Positions 6,901 to 15,590 of a stretch of 32,487 nucleotides of DNA are shown one piece after another. The translations under genes and the position numbers were made by a program. The stretch covers positions 1-32,487 of the forward strand of contig CAYGTI010000029.1 in NCBI GenBank assembly GCA_964352785.1. Reading direction: 5' to 3'. The notes under the pieces were generated by a model. That model ran no database searches, was not told where the DNA came from, and was given only the letters and a program-made list of their open reading frames with translations. Origin of the DNA: JACOMS01 sp964352785. Lineage in GTDB: Bacteria > Pseudomonadota > Alphaproteobacteria > Caulobacterales > Maricaulaceae. Position 1 is the first letter of the stretch; the number at the start of each line of letters is the position of its first letter.

Positions 6901-8686
6901 CTGTGAGATAAGCCTTTACAAGCGCGATATCACCGCTGATTTTTTTGTTTAAAATGTCTAAATCATCTGCCGTTCTAGGCGTCGCCAACGCCGCAGATGT
7001 CACGTAATCTGCAATGGCTATTTGACCATCCAGCTTTGCATTTGTGCCGTTTTTAGAGATGGCCTCAAGGGCAGATTTAGCCTCCTGCCATTCGCCATTA
7101 CGCCAAGCAAGGTTTGCTTCATAACCATGTCGCGTCTTATCAACGGGCATGTCTTTTAGAACGGCTCCCGCTTGTTTGACATCTCCGAGGCTCATCGCTG
7201 ATTTCAAGATAAGGTTTTGAAATCGGTCTTCTTTGTTAAAGGGTTTTGAGAGATCTATCGCGGCTTGATAATCAGCGCTCCTGAAAGCCTGTTGAGCCTG
7301 CGCATAAACTTTACGGCTACTAGCTTCACCTCCGTTTGACGTCATTAGAGGCGTTATAGACAGAGCAACATTTGGCAACTCTAGCTCAAGGGCCGATGTA
7401 TAAGCGGCATCATTGATATAACTAATACGTGGGTGGAGCGCAAAAAACTCCGGGTCATACATGTAGCCGTTCAGAGCAAAAAGTTTCGCTTTTTTATCGT
7501 CTAACTCAAGGCGCTCATGCACGCGGTCGCCTATAATGGTTACAGCCTCTATGTGTTCCACATCTTGATGGGAGAACTCTGATTTCGATAAATTAATAGA
7601 CGCAATATATTGATCTTTTTTTAGTTGGTGACGGACAATCTCCACTGTCGCCTGACGGCCTTGGGTTTGGCCTTTATAGAGCTGTCTGATGGCGAGCAGG
7701 TCTTCGGAGAATGACTCGTGGAGTTCAGCGCCTTGCTTTGTATTTGCATCGACTAATCTGTGTAATGCACGGGTACGGTAACTTCCATCATATTGACTTA
7801 GATATTCAAATATTTGCTTCGCGCTATCATGTCCTTTGGCATATCGATATAGTCCATAGAAATAAAGCCGCTCGTGGCTCATATCCGTCGGCAAACTTTG
7901 AATTTTAGCTTTAGGCTCAAGCATGATAATCAGCTTTTCTGCCAAGCTAATAGCATTCTGTTCAGCCGCGTAGATACCCAGCCTGCTGGTTAAGACTTTT
8001 TCTAAATCATTGGGTAAGTCTTCAAGGATTTGCAGTTGATTACCAGACAGTTGAAAGGGCCCGTAATTTATATGAGAGCCATCGCGCGTTGCTGTCGCGA
8101 CGCGGCCCCAAAATTCCGAAACCTTGCTACATGGTGCGTACTTTTCGATTATTTTATGATCAGTTTTATTTGGTTCGCCATCAACCATGCGGCTCATTGC
8201 GCCAAGTAGATAAGCCTTGGGCGTCTTAAATTGGTTTGCCAAAGAGGCAGGTTCAGCTCCCAGTCCCAAAGCCAAATAAGTTTTAGCAAGAGGCAGAACA
8301 TCCTCGACCTTCTCAAGTTTTAACGTAGACGACTTCACCTTTAAAACAGCGTCAAATCCAGCGAGTTCATTATAGTCGGAGAGGTCAAAAACCTCAGTGT
8401 CACGGCAATTAATGTCACCGTCAAGAAAACTCAACTCAGCCTTCTTTTCATTTTCAGCCGTAAGATTATTAACCTCCGCTGGTGATTTTTTATCAGCCTG
8501 CAACAAACCCTGTTCGCTGGCCTTCTTTAGAATACTTTGCAGAGATTTGGCCGCATCGCGCTCTGGCGGCAGCTCTGACTTTTCACCAGAGGCATAAACT
8601 GTAGTCGTTTGCAAAAGCAGAGAAAGGGCCGATAAAACCGTGCCCTTGTAAATCTTTGCTATGTAACGTTTTGCCCCCGTCATCAT
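6893..8686 (-). CDS. Exported helical-repeat protein of unknown function, between motA and flgF
   Basis: A protein of 597 aa. Residues 1-33 look like a signal peptide (basic start, then a leucine-rich core ending near YAS). The rest is periplasmic in prediction, mainly helical, with TPR-like features in the C-terminal third ('VYAQAQQAFRSADYQAAIDLSKPF', then 'NLAWRNGEWQEAKSALEAI'). Two cysteines occur in the mature part ('GDINCRDTE' and 'YAPCSKVS'), possibly a disulfide. It starts at an ATG that overlaps the motA stop (TGATG); a GTG at 8689 is also in frame. It overlaps flgF by 8 nt, so it is translated with the stator and rod genes. I do not recognise a named family. Rhizobial MotC, a periplasmic motor protein helped by MotE, is a possible functional parallel, because a MotE-type gene is present at 22607. 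Confidence 0.85.
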   Translation of the reverse strand: MMTGAKRYIAKIYKGTVLSALSLLLQTTTVYASGEKSELPPERDAAKSLQSILKKASEQGLLQADKKSPAEVNNLTAENEKKAELSFLDGDINCRDTEVFDLSDYNELAGFDAVLKVKSSTLKLEKVEDVLPLAKTYLALGLGAEPASLANQFKTPKAYLLGAMSRMVDGEPNKTDHKIIEKYAPCSKVSEFWGRVATATRDGSHINYGPFQLSGNQLQILEDLPNDLEKVLTSRLGIYAAEQNAISLAEKLIIMLEPKAKIQSLPTDMSHERLYFYGLYRYAKGHDSAKQIFEYLSQYDGSYRTRALHRLVDANTKQGAELHESFSEDLLAIRQLYKGQTQGRQATVEIVRHQLKKDQYIASINLSKSEFSHQDVEHIEAVTIIGDRVHERLELDDKKAKLFALNGYMYDPEFFALHPRISYINDAAYTSALELELPNVALSITPLMTSNGGEASSRKVYAQAQQAFRSADYQAAIDLSKPFNKEDRFQNLILKSAMSLGDVKQAGAVLKDMPVDKTRHGYEANLAWRNGEWQEAKSALEAISKNGTNAKLDGQIAIADYVTSAALATPRTADDLDILNKKISGDIALVKAYLTDG

Positions 8687-9552
8687 CACGCTGCCTGTTT
8701 AAGCGCTTTGAGCGATTCTTCAATTTCGGCAAAACTCGGCCTCTGTCCTTTCGGAGCACTGCGCCTCGCGACCTCCACACATATATTCGTTGGATTTTTG
8801 TGGAGGCTTGAAACCAAAACCTCCCGGATTAAAGCGTAGAAATAATGCTCCTGTTCGCGAATACCTTTAACTTTTGTTGCGATAGGCCCGACAAACCCAT
8901 AGGCAAGGAAGACTCCGAGGAACGTACCCACCAGCGCGCCGCCGATCATACCGCCCAGAACCTCCGGCGGTTTGTCAATTGACGCCATTGTTTTGATAAC
9001 ACCCAAAACCGCCGCCACAATCCCGAGAGCAGGAAGCGCGTCAGCCATATTTTGCAGAGCGTGTGATCCGTGAAGACTGTCTTCTTTCATTGTATCGAGC
9101 TGTTTATCGAGCAATTCTTCGACCTGGTACACATCATCGAAATTCATTGTCATTGAACGGATCGTGTCACAAATCAGCTCGACGAAAGCAGAAGACGCGA
9201 GAATGCGTGGGTATTTTTGAAATAGAGCTGATTCTTCAGGATTTTCGATGTGAGCTTCGATCTCAACCGGGCTCTCACGCGCAATACGCACCAACTCATG
9301 CATGAGGCACAGCAAATCATTATAGTCGGATTTTTTCCATTTCGCGCCCTTGAAAACAGCGCCAAAGTCTTTGAAAGTTAGTTTAATGGTGTGCATATCA
9401 TTGCCAACAGCAAACGCACCGATCGCCGCGCCGCCAATCATCATCATCTCAAAAGGTAAGGAGTGCATGATAATGCCCATCTTACCGCCGGCTAAAATAT
9501 AACCGCCAAAGACACAAACCATTGTAATCAATATGCCGACAAGAGAACTCAT
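8686..9552 (-). CDS. motA: Flagellar stator protein MotA
   Basis: A protein of 288 aa with four membrane segments (about 3-22, 33-50, 171-191 and 201-221) and a long cytoplasmic loop between the second and third. Pro174 ('DALPALG') and Pro223 ('FVGPIATK') match the conserved channel-gating prolines of MotA (Pro173 and Pro222 in E. coli). The loop carries the charged 'MHELVRIARESP' stretch that contacts FliG. Together with MotB it forms the proton-driven stator in the inner membrane. motB is not next in this operon but starts a divergent unit at 10878. The gene follows fliM by 48 bp. Confidence 0.95.
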   Translation of the reverse strand: MSSLVGILITMVCVFGGYILAGGKMGIIMHSLPFEMMMIGGAAIGAFAVGNDMHTIKLTFKDFGAVFKGAKWKKSDYNDLLCLMHELVRIARESPVEIEAHIENPEESALFQKYPRILASSAFVELICDTIRSMTMNFDDVYQVEELLDKQLDTMKEDSLHGSHALQNMADALPALGIVAAVLGVIKTMASIDKPPEVLGGMIGGALVGTFLGVFLAYGFVGPIATKVKGIREQEHYFYALIREVLVSSLHKNPTNICVEVARRSAPKGQRPSFAEIEESLKALKQAA

Positions 9553-9600
9553 AATGTTCCTATATGATTCTTCGGTTACTTATTCTTTAATACGGCTGAA

Positions 9601-10620
9601 TTAACCGGTCGCCGCATCCATCACGGATGAATTGAAAAACTCGGGGTCCAAATCGCTGGTGAGCTTAACCGCACGGTTGGATTTATAAATACCCAACGCG
9701 GCTGTGGCGATATTCACTGAACCGTCCGTCATTTCTGTCTCCAGCCCTATGGATTGCAAAGATACACCCGGAAGCTCAATGATTTCACCGATTTCCAGCC
9801 GCGTACAATCCGCGACGGTCATCGTGCAGGATTCGATGATGGCTCTGACGGGCACTTTTGCGGTCTCGAGCGATTGGTACATATGCTTTGACCAAGGACT
9901 GTCACCTTTTTTAACAGCTCCGGCGGCATCAGACGTGAGCTTGGACATGAGATGCTGGAGCACATTTTGCGGCAAAATGATTTTAAACGCCAAATCATTC
10001 AAGCCACTGTCGGTTTCACCCTCTGACGGCATGCCGCCCTCTTCAGTTTCAATATCTATATCCGAGGCTGGTTCCTCGCTTGCACCGATTTTGACCTCTT
10101 TGACAAAAAATGTGATTTCATTCCATAAGCCCTGTCCCCGCGGAAACTCGAATTCTGCGAGTCGCAAACCGCTTTTGACTTGCCGCATGCCGCCTGTTGC
10201 GCTTCGACGCAAAACATCAAAGAGCTTGATAATTTCTTCGCCGAGAACATCCGCGACAGGTTTGAACAAAAGCAAATCCAGAAGTTCAGGTGTATAGTCA
10301 TCCATGACCGTATCATCGGACAAATCAAGCGAGCGCAATGTCACATTCGCCGCAAACCGCTTGTCAAAATGCGTGAGCAACGTGCAGGTGTCATTAGAAT
10401 CGCCATAGCCGAATTTAAGACCGGCATCTTGAACACGAAGTTTAAGTGTTTTTAAATCACCAAAGTCCAAAGTGACGCGCCCAGGCTCCCACATAGTTTG
10501 CGTCAAGCTTGACAGCATCTCGCAGACAACCACATGCAATGACTGCCAAACTTTGACATTATTCTTGATGTGATCCGGAATTCCCGGTTCCTTCTCAAGT
10601 TTCTTTCGGAGAACATTCAT
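9601..10620 (-). CDS. fliM: Flagellar motor switch protein FliM, divergent
   Basis: A protein of 339 aa. The C-terminal SpoA/FliN-like domain is clear around 250-320 ('KVPVRAIIESCTMTVADCTRLEIGEIIELPG' in pieces, ending 'GIYKSNRAVKL'). The central region ('LDLSDDTVMDDYTPELLDLLLF') lines up with the FliM middle domain. The usual N-terminal CheY-binding peptide (LSQxEIDALL) is not seen, nor is a GGxG motif in the middle domain. FliM sits in the cytoplasmic C ring, links FliG and FliN, and normally binds phospho-CheY. Its position next to motA supports the call, as in Rhizobiales. It starts the leftward operon running to the FliL-like gene; the promoter region is 10621-10877. Confidence 0.8.
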   Translation of the reverse strand: MNVLRKKLEKEPGIPDHIKNNVKVWQSLHVVVCEMLSSLTQTMWEPGRVTLDFGDLKTLKLRVQDAGLKFGYGDSNDTCTLLTHFDKRFAANVTLRSLDLSDDTVMDDYTPELLDLLLFKPVADVLGEEIIKLFDVLRRSATGGMRQVKSGLRLAEFEFPRGQGLWNEITFFVKEVKIGASEEPASDIDIETEEGGMPSEGETDSGLNDLAFKIILPQNVLQHLMSKLTSDAAGAVKKGDSPWSKHMYQSLETAKVPVRAIIESCTMTVADCTRLEIGEIIELPGVSLQSIGLETEMTDGSVNIATAALGIYKSNRAVKLTSDLDPEFFNSSVMDAATG

Positions 10621-10691
10621 ATAAGGTTTGCCTAGCGCCTGCTGTAGCCACGGTGGACTATCTGATATTTACCTTTCGCAAATCTTAACGC

Positions 10692-10707
10692 TTAATAAGA
10701 AATTAAC
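10692..10707 (+). promoter_or_regulatory. Consensus CtrA-binding box in the fliM/motB divergent region
   Basis: The sequence TTAA-TAAGAAA-TTAAC is an exact match to the alphaproteobacterial CtrA consensus TTAA-N7-TTAAC. It lies 72 bp upstream of the fliM start and 171 bp upstream of motB, in the only sizeable gap of this region (10621-10877). CtrA activates early flagellar genes in Caulobacter and relatives. The position relative to fliM fits a -35 overlapping box for the leftward operon. Binding is inferred from sequence only. Confidence 0.55.
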
Positions 10708-10877
10708 GTTGAATTTTCAATTTTACCAAATCTGGCATCTTTCAAAACATACTCTACAGGCATTATGACCTGCTTAACCTCGTTTGTTACGAGTCACTTA
10801 ACTGCGTCTATTACCCTTAAATTCAGGTCTTTCTTGTATCCAGTGAAAATCAACTCAAACCAATTGGATAAATCTAA

Positions 10878-11675
10878 ATGAGTGACGCGGCTCGACCGAT
10901 TATCATACGCCGAAAGAAAGTTATCGCTGGCGGCGGTCACCACGGCGGCGCTTGGAAAGTTGCTTATGCCGACTTTGTGACGGCGATGATGGCGTTCTTT
11001 CTCTTAATGTGGCTGCTTAATGCGACCACAGAAGAACAACGTAAAGGTATCGCAGATCATTTTAGTCCCAACATACCCATCGCGGCCGTTTCAGGCGGCG
11101 GCTCCGATGCCCTCTCAGGCGACTCCATTTATACGCAGGACACGTTGTCGCGCTCTGGAACCGGGGTAAAGGGCGAATCGGGTTACGATCCAGATGATAA
11201 AAGTGCGAAAGAAAAGGCGCTCGCCTTATCAGCCGCGCAGATCGAAGTACTCAACAACGCTCTGATGGCCGAAAACAAAGACCTGCTTGAACATGTCAGC
11301 CTCAAAATGAGCCCTGAAGGCCTCGTTGTTGAATTGATCGACAGTAATTCCGATCCGCTATTCTCAGTTGGTGATGCGACTCCGTCTGAACTGTTACGGC
11401 AATTGCTCAAGGTTGTAACGGAATCGTTTAGCGCTGTAGAAAATACTATCAAAATCGTCGGGCACACAGATGCTCGGGCATTTACAACAGGCGCGAACTA
11501 TTCAAACTGGGAATTATCAACAGACAGAGCAAACACTGCCCGCCGCCTTCTCATGGATTACGGATTTCCAAGAGCAAAAATCGCAGAAGTGTCCGGCAAA
11601 GCCTACACAGACCCTCTCGCTGTAGATCCGCTGGCCGCAAAAAATAGACGAATCTCGATTACGCTCTTACATTAA
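10878..11675 (+). CDS. motB: Flagellar stator protein MotB
   Basis: A protein of 265 aa. The single membrane helix follows 'GGAWKVAYADFVTAMMAFFL', with the proton-binding aspartate at residue 32, the same number as in E. coli MotB. The C-terminal OmpA-like peptidoglycan-binding domain carries 'IKIVGHTDAR', 'NWELSTDRANTARRLL' and 'NRRISI'. MotB anchors the stator to the cell wall and conducts protons with MotA. The plug region after the helix is followed by a Ser/Gly-rich linker. It begins a rightward unit, with a weak Shine-Dalgarno sequence; flgE follows after 85 bp. Confidence 0.95.
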   Translation: MSDAARPIIIRRKKVIAGGGHHGGAWKVAYADFVTAMMAFFLLMWLLNATTEEQRKGIADHFSPNIPIAAVSGGGSDALSGDSIYTQDTLSRSGTGVKGESGYDPDDKSAKEKALALSAAQIEVLNNALMAENKDLLEHVSLKMSPEGLVVELIDSNSDPLFSVGDATPSELLRQLLKVVTESFSAVENTIKIVGHTDARAFTTGANYSNWELSTDRANTARRLLMDYGFPRAKIAEVSGKAYTDPLAVDPLAAKNRRISITLLH

Positions 11676-11760
11676 GACAGCCACGAAAACTGACTACACG
11701 GTTTATTAACCCAGTGTCTCTATCTTGAAGGTTGAATTTGTTAACCATCAAGGATTGATC

Positions 11761-13065
11761 ATGACAATATCTTCTTCGCTCAACGCAGGCGTAATGGGCC
11801 TAAGTGTAAACTCTACACGGCTCGCAACCATCTCGGATAACATAGCTAATTCAGCAACTTATGGTTATAAGAGGAGTGAAGTTGATTTTTCCAGCATGGT
11901 CATCAACCAACGCTCCAGTATCTATGCAGCAGGGGGTGTACGCGCCACATCGTATAAAGACGTGGCTAGTTCAGGCTCTTTAATTTCTACAAGTAATGCT
12001 CTTGATATCGCCATTAACGGCGACGGAATGATCCCAGTCACAGACATATTTGGCGTTAATCAAATCAGCGCTGAGCGTGACTTCATGATGGTCCCCACAG
12101 GCGGCTTTACACCGGACGAAAATGGTAATCTTCGCACGCAGAGCGGACTCTTTTTATTGGGTTGGCCAACAGATGAAAACGGCGTCGTGCAAAGCGGTAG
12201 CCGCGATACCTCCACCAGTCTTGTGCCGGTTAACGTTGAAGTCAGCCAGTTCTCTGCCTCGCCTACTAGAAACTTAGGTTTGCAGATGAACTTACCAGCC
12301 GAAGCCACACAATCTACGGGTACAGGCGAGCCATATTCGTTACCTATTGAGTATTTTGACAATCTTGGTAGCCCTCAAGATCTTTTTTTCAACTTTACGC
12401 CTAATGTACCCGCCACAGGCTCAAGCAATAGCTGGTCAGTGACCGTAACAGACGGGGCCGGTGATCCGACAACGCCTGTTGCTATATTTGATATCACATT
12501 TAATGATACTCCCGGCGCTGGCGGAACAGTGGCCACAGTGACTCCTGGCGCTGGTATCACTTATGACCCATTAACGGGCCAAATGGCATTTACCGTTCAA
12601 AGCGGTCCGATGACAGCCTTTATCGGTAAGCCCGGTGAAAAAACCGGGATTACACAGTTGGCTGCGCCATTCTCACCGACCAGTGTGACGAAAGACGGCT
12701 CTCCCATTGGTGACTTGCAAGCTATCGAAATTGATCAACAAGGCAACGTTGAAGCCATTTTCAGCTCTGGTTTCCGCCGCACGCTTTATCAAATTCCTGT
12801 TGTTGACGTCCCCAATTTAAATGGTCTCACTGCCGTAAACAATCAAGCCTACACAGTTTCTCAAAGTAGCGGCGATATATATTTATGGGATGCCGGAGCC
12901 GGGGCTGTCGGAAGCTACTCAAGCTATGCTTTAATGGAGTCCAACACCGACATTGCTTCGGAACTAACGGCTTTGATCGAAACGCAGCGCGCCTACTCAT
13001 CAAATGCTAAAATTATTCAAACCGTAGATGAAATGCTACAGGAAACGACGAACCTTAAAAGATAG
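11761..13065 (+). CDS. flgE: Flagellar hook protein FlgE
   Basis: A protein of 434 aa beginning 'MTISSSLNAGVMGLSVNSTR' with 'ISDNIANSATYGYKRSE' at 24-40, the FlgE central insertion ('LPIEYFDNLGSPQDLFFNF') and C-terminal 'SELTALIETQRAYSSNAKII'. FlgE polymerises into the hook under the FlgD cap. I chose the ATG at 11761 because AAGGA lies 7 bp upstream and it gives the conserved N-terminus; a TTG at 11725 would add 12 unconserved residues. The 85-bp upstream gap contains two TTAACC half-sites (CtrA-like), but no spaced pair. Confidence 0.94.
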   Translation: MTISSSLNAGVMGLSVNSTRLATISDNIANSATYGYKRSEVDFSSMVINQRSSIYAAGGVRATSYKDVASSGSLISTSNALDIAINGDGMIPVTDIFGVNQISAERDFMMVPTGGFTPDENGNLRTQSGLFLLGWPTDENGVVQSGSRDTSTSLVPVNVEVSQFSASPTRNLGLQMNLPAEATQSTGTGEPYSLPIEYFDNLGSPQDLFFNFTPNVPATGSSNSWSVTVTDGAGDPTTPVAIFDITFNDTPGAGGTVATVTPGAGITYDPLTGQMAFTVQSGPMTAFIGKPGEKTGITQLAAPFSPTSVTKDGSPIGDLQAIEIDQQGNVEAIFSSGFRRTLYQIPVVDVPNLNGLTAVNNQAYTVSQSSGDIYLWDAGAGAVGSYSSYALMESNTDIASELTALIETQRAYSSNAKIIQTVDEMLQETTNLKR

Positions 13066-13099
13066 ATTTTAAGCTCGCCTTCTTAAAAAGGTATTTTAA

Positions 13100-14569
13100 A
13101 TGTCACTGTCGCGCGCCATCAGCACTGCGTATTCGGGGCTGGCTAGCAATAGCTACCGCGCCGATATTGCCGCCGGTAATATTGCGAACGCAACAACGCC
13201 GGGATATGTCCGGCGAGAGGCCATTGTTAGCGAAAGTGTTTCCGCAGGTATAGGCAATGGCGTGCGGGTTGCGGGCGTTGAACGGCATCAAGATATCGGT
13301 CTATCTACGGCGCGCAGAGAAGCTGATTCAGCTTACGGACGTGCAAACATTCTAGCGAGCGCCTACAATCAACTAAATGCTAATTTTGGCTCACCCGGCG
13401 AAAATTACGGCCTTTTTAATGCTTTTGAATCTCTTGAATCAAATTTTAGAGAACTTGCATCAACACCGGAAACACCAGCCCTTCAAAACGCGACCCTTGC
13501 AGCTGGTAAGGAGCTTGTATCGCAGTTTAAAGCGCTCTCGACAACGACAAATACGATGCGCGTACAATCTGATCGTAAAATTGCCGAAGCGGTCGATACG
13601 GTGAATGAGGCCCTTTACAAGCTCCAAGATCTCAACAGCTTGCTAGGCGGTATTGGTAAACAATCAAATGATACCGTCGCGCTGGAGGATGAACGCCAAA
13701 GGTTGCTTGATACAATATCGGAAATCATGCCCATCAAGACACTCACAAATTCTGATGGCAGCATGGATGTTTTAACGACAGACGGCGTGTTTTTGCTCTC
13801 TGGCACAGTTAAAGAATTATCATTCCAACAAGCGACAATCATCCCGGACGGAACCGTTTATAATGATGGGTCGGGAACGCTCTCCGGGCTTTTCGTCGGC
13901 GACCAAGAATTAACGCCCGGAACGATCGGTAACTTCGCTCTCGAAACGGGCGTCTTAGCGGGTGAATTTGCCGTCAGAGACGACGTCACGTTAACCTTCC
14001 AAACACAGCTTGATAGCCTTGCCGCAGACCTTATCACCCGGTTTTCGAACGACGGGCTGGACGCAACGAAAGCCCCCGGAGCGCCCGGTCTTTTTACAGA
14101 TAATGGCGCGGCGCTAGACCCGTTAAATATTCCCGGGATCGCCGGGCGAATTAAAATCAATGCCGCGATTGATCCTTTGCAAGGCGGATCTGTTTTAAGG
14201 CTTAGAGACGGGCTCGGCGCAACCGTCGCAGGCCCCTCAGGTGAAGCAAATCTGATTAATGGCTACATCGAAGCCCTTAACACGTCTAGCGCCGCGCCTG
14301 CGCTAACCGGGTTGACGGGGAACTTTTCAACATCGGAATTAGTCGCCGGCGTGTCTTCGCTTGTGGGTGAGAACCGGGTGCGCTTTGACTCCATTAGCGC
14401 GAGTACGCTCGCGCGCAGTAATTTCCTTTTTGAGGCAGAACTAGGGACTGCGGGGGTCGATACAGATTTTGAAATGCAGTCTCTCCTCCTGATTGAACAG
14501 GCTTATTCCGCAAATGCGCGCGTCATCCAAACCGTCGGCGAAATGTTCGACCGCTTACTGCAGATATAG
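13100..14569 (+). CDS. flgK: Hook-filament junction protein FlgK
   Basis: A protein of 489 aa with the N-terminal 'SLSRAISTAYSGLASNSYRA' and 'GNIANATTPGYVRRE' and the C-terminal 'FEMQSLLLIEQAYSANARVI', the paired terminal helices of the axial family. The internal sequence (helical region 60-190, variable domain after 240) fits FlgK (HAP1), which joins hook to filament. AAAAAGG lies 8 bp upstream of the ATG. It is 34 bp after flgE and 8 bp before flgL. Confidence 0.93.
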   Translation: MSLSRAISTAYSGLASNSYRADIAAGNIANATTPGYVRREAIVSESVSAGIGNGVRVAGVERHQDIGLSTARREADSAYGRANILASAYNQLNANFGSPGENYGLFNAFESLESNFRELASTPETPALQNATLAAGKELVSQFKALSTTTNTMRVQSDRKIAEAVDTVNEALYKLQDLNSLLGGIGKQSNDTVALEDERQRLLDTISEIMPIKTLTNSDGSMDVLTTDGVFLLSGTVKELSFQQATIIPDGTVYNDGSGTLSGLFVGDQELTPGTIGNFALETGVLAGEFAVRDDVTLTFQTQLDSLAADLITRFSNDGLDATKAPGAPGLFTDNGAALDPLNIPGIAGRIKINAAIDPLQGGSVLRLRDGLGATVAGPSGEANLINGYIEALNTSSAAPALTGLTGNFSTSELVAGVSSLVGENRVRFDSISASTLARSNFLFEAELGTAGVDTDFEMQSLLLIEQAYSANARVIQTVGEMFDRLLQI

Positions 14570-14577
14570 GATAAAAT

Positions 14578-15588
14578 ATGCCCATATCAGGATATCCGGA
14601 CTTACTGAGCTACAGACAGCGCATTCAAACCACCTCGGCGATTAAAACGCGCTTAGATGTTGCAGCTGAAGAAGCGATTACAGGTGTGCAGGCAGATATA
14701 ACCAAAGCCACACGCGGCCGCGTTGGCGGCGCTTATTTGATGCGCAAAGCGATTGATGATATTGATCAGGAAACCCGCATTAATTCTGTAACAACGATCA
14801 GGCTTGATTTGATATCCCAAGGTCTTGATGGGGCCAGAGAAGCCATGAGCGGGATCGACATAAAGGGATTGCTCGCCATCGAAACCGGCCAAAAACCCTC
14901 CGTCAATGCTGTATCAAATGAAGCAGAATCCAGTCTACGCAGCGTTATGTCCTCACTTAGTGCAAAGCACGGATCACGTAATTTATTATCCGGCAACACA
15001 ACCGATCAAGAGACTTATGCCGGCGCGGACGCACTCTTGGAGGCTGTACGCAACATTATGGCAACAGCAGGTACGCCCGCCGATATTGAGACTGCGCTCG
15101 ATACGTTTTTTAATGACCCCGCCGGAGGGTTTGCAACAGACATCTATACAGGCAGCACCGAACCCGCTTCTCCTATAAGAATTGGCGCAAATGAAAAAAT
15201 CAATGTCGGAATCAAAGGTGACAACGAGGCCATTAAAGATGCTTTGCGCGGGCTTGCCGTTGTCGCCACCGCTTCCAGCTCCAGCAATGCTATCGGTACA
15301 GACGAATTTAAAGAAATTTTCCAAAGCGGCTTGTCCTATACCTCTAATGGCACGAGCAAGCTCATTGCCCTCCAAAGCGAAATGGGCGTTTTTGGCGCGT
15401 CAGTTCAAAATTCAGACGCTCGAAATCAAGCCGAAAAGTTAACCCTTACAGCGGCTTACCAAACAATTACAGGCCGTGATCAATATGAAGCGGCAGCCGA
15501 GCTACAACAACTGCAAGTGCAGCTTGAAAGCTCCTACTTATTGACCTCTCGCTTGTCAGAATTATCACTTTCAAATTACTTGAGATAA
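14578..15588 (+). CDS. flgL: Hook-filament junction protein FlgL
   Basis: A protein of 336 aa in the flagellin/FlgL superfamily: N-terminal helices with 'AAEEAITGVQADITKATRGRVGGAY', middle 'AESSLRSVMSSLSAKHGSRNLLSGN', and the C-terminal helix 'LTAAYQTITGRDQYEAAAELQQL...SLSNYLR'. The ending resembles FlgL more than flagellin. FlgL (HAP3) forms the second junction zone. The start is preceded by AGGA with 6-bp spacing, within the flgE-flgK-flgL-flgI unit. Confidence 0.85.
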   Translation: MPISGYPDLLSYRQRIQTTSAIKTRLDVAAEEAITGVQADITKATRGRVGGAYLMRKAIDDIDQETRINSVTTIRLDLISQGLDGAREAMSGIDIKGLLAIETGQKPSVNAVSNEAESSLRSVMSSLSAKHGSRNLLSGNTTDQETYAGADALLEAVRNIMATAGTPADIETALDTFFNDPAGGFATDIYTGSTEPASPIRIGANEKINVGIKGDNEAIKDALRGLAVVATASSSSNAIGTDEFKEIFQSGLSYTSNGTSKLIALQSEMGVFGASVQNSDARNQAEKLTLTAAYQTITGRDQYEAAAELQQLQVQLESSYLLTSRLSELSLSNYLR

Positions 15589-15590
15589 AC

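Noticed and set aside
9704..10297. 197-codon plus-strand frame opposite fliM
   Set aside because: It is antisense to a gene with clear FliM domains, and its serine/proline-rich composition is that of a shadow frame.
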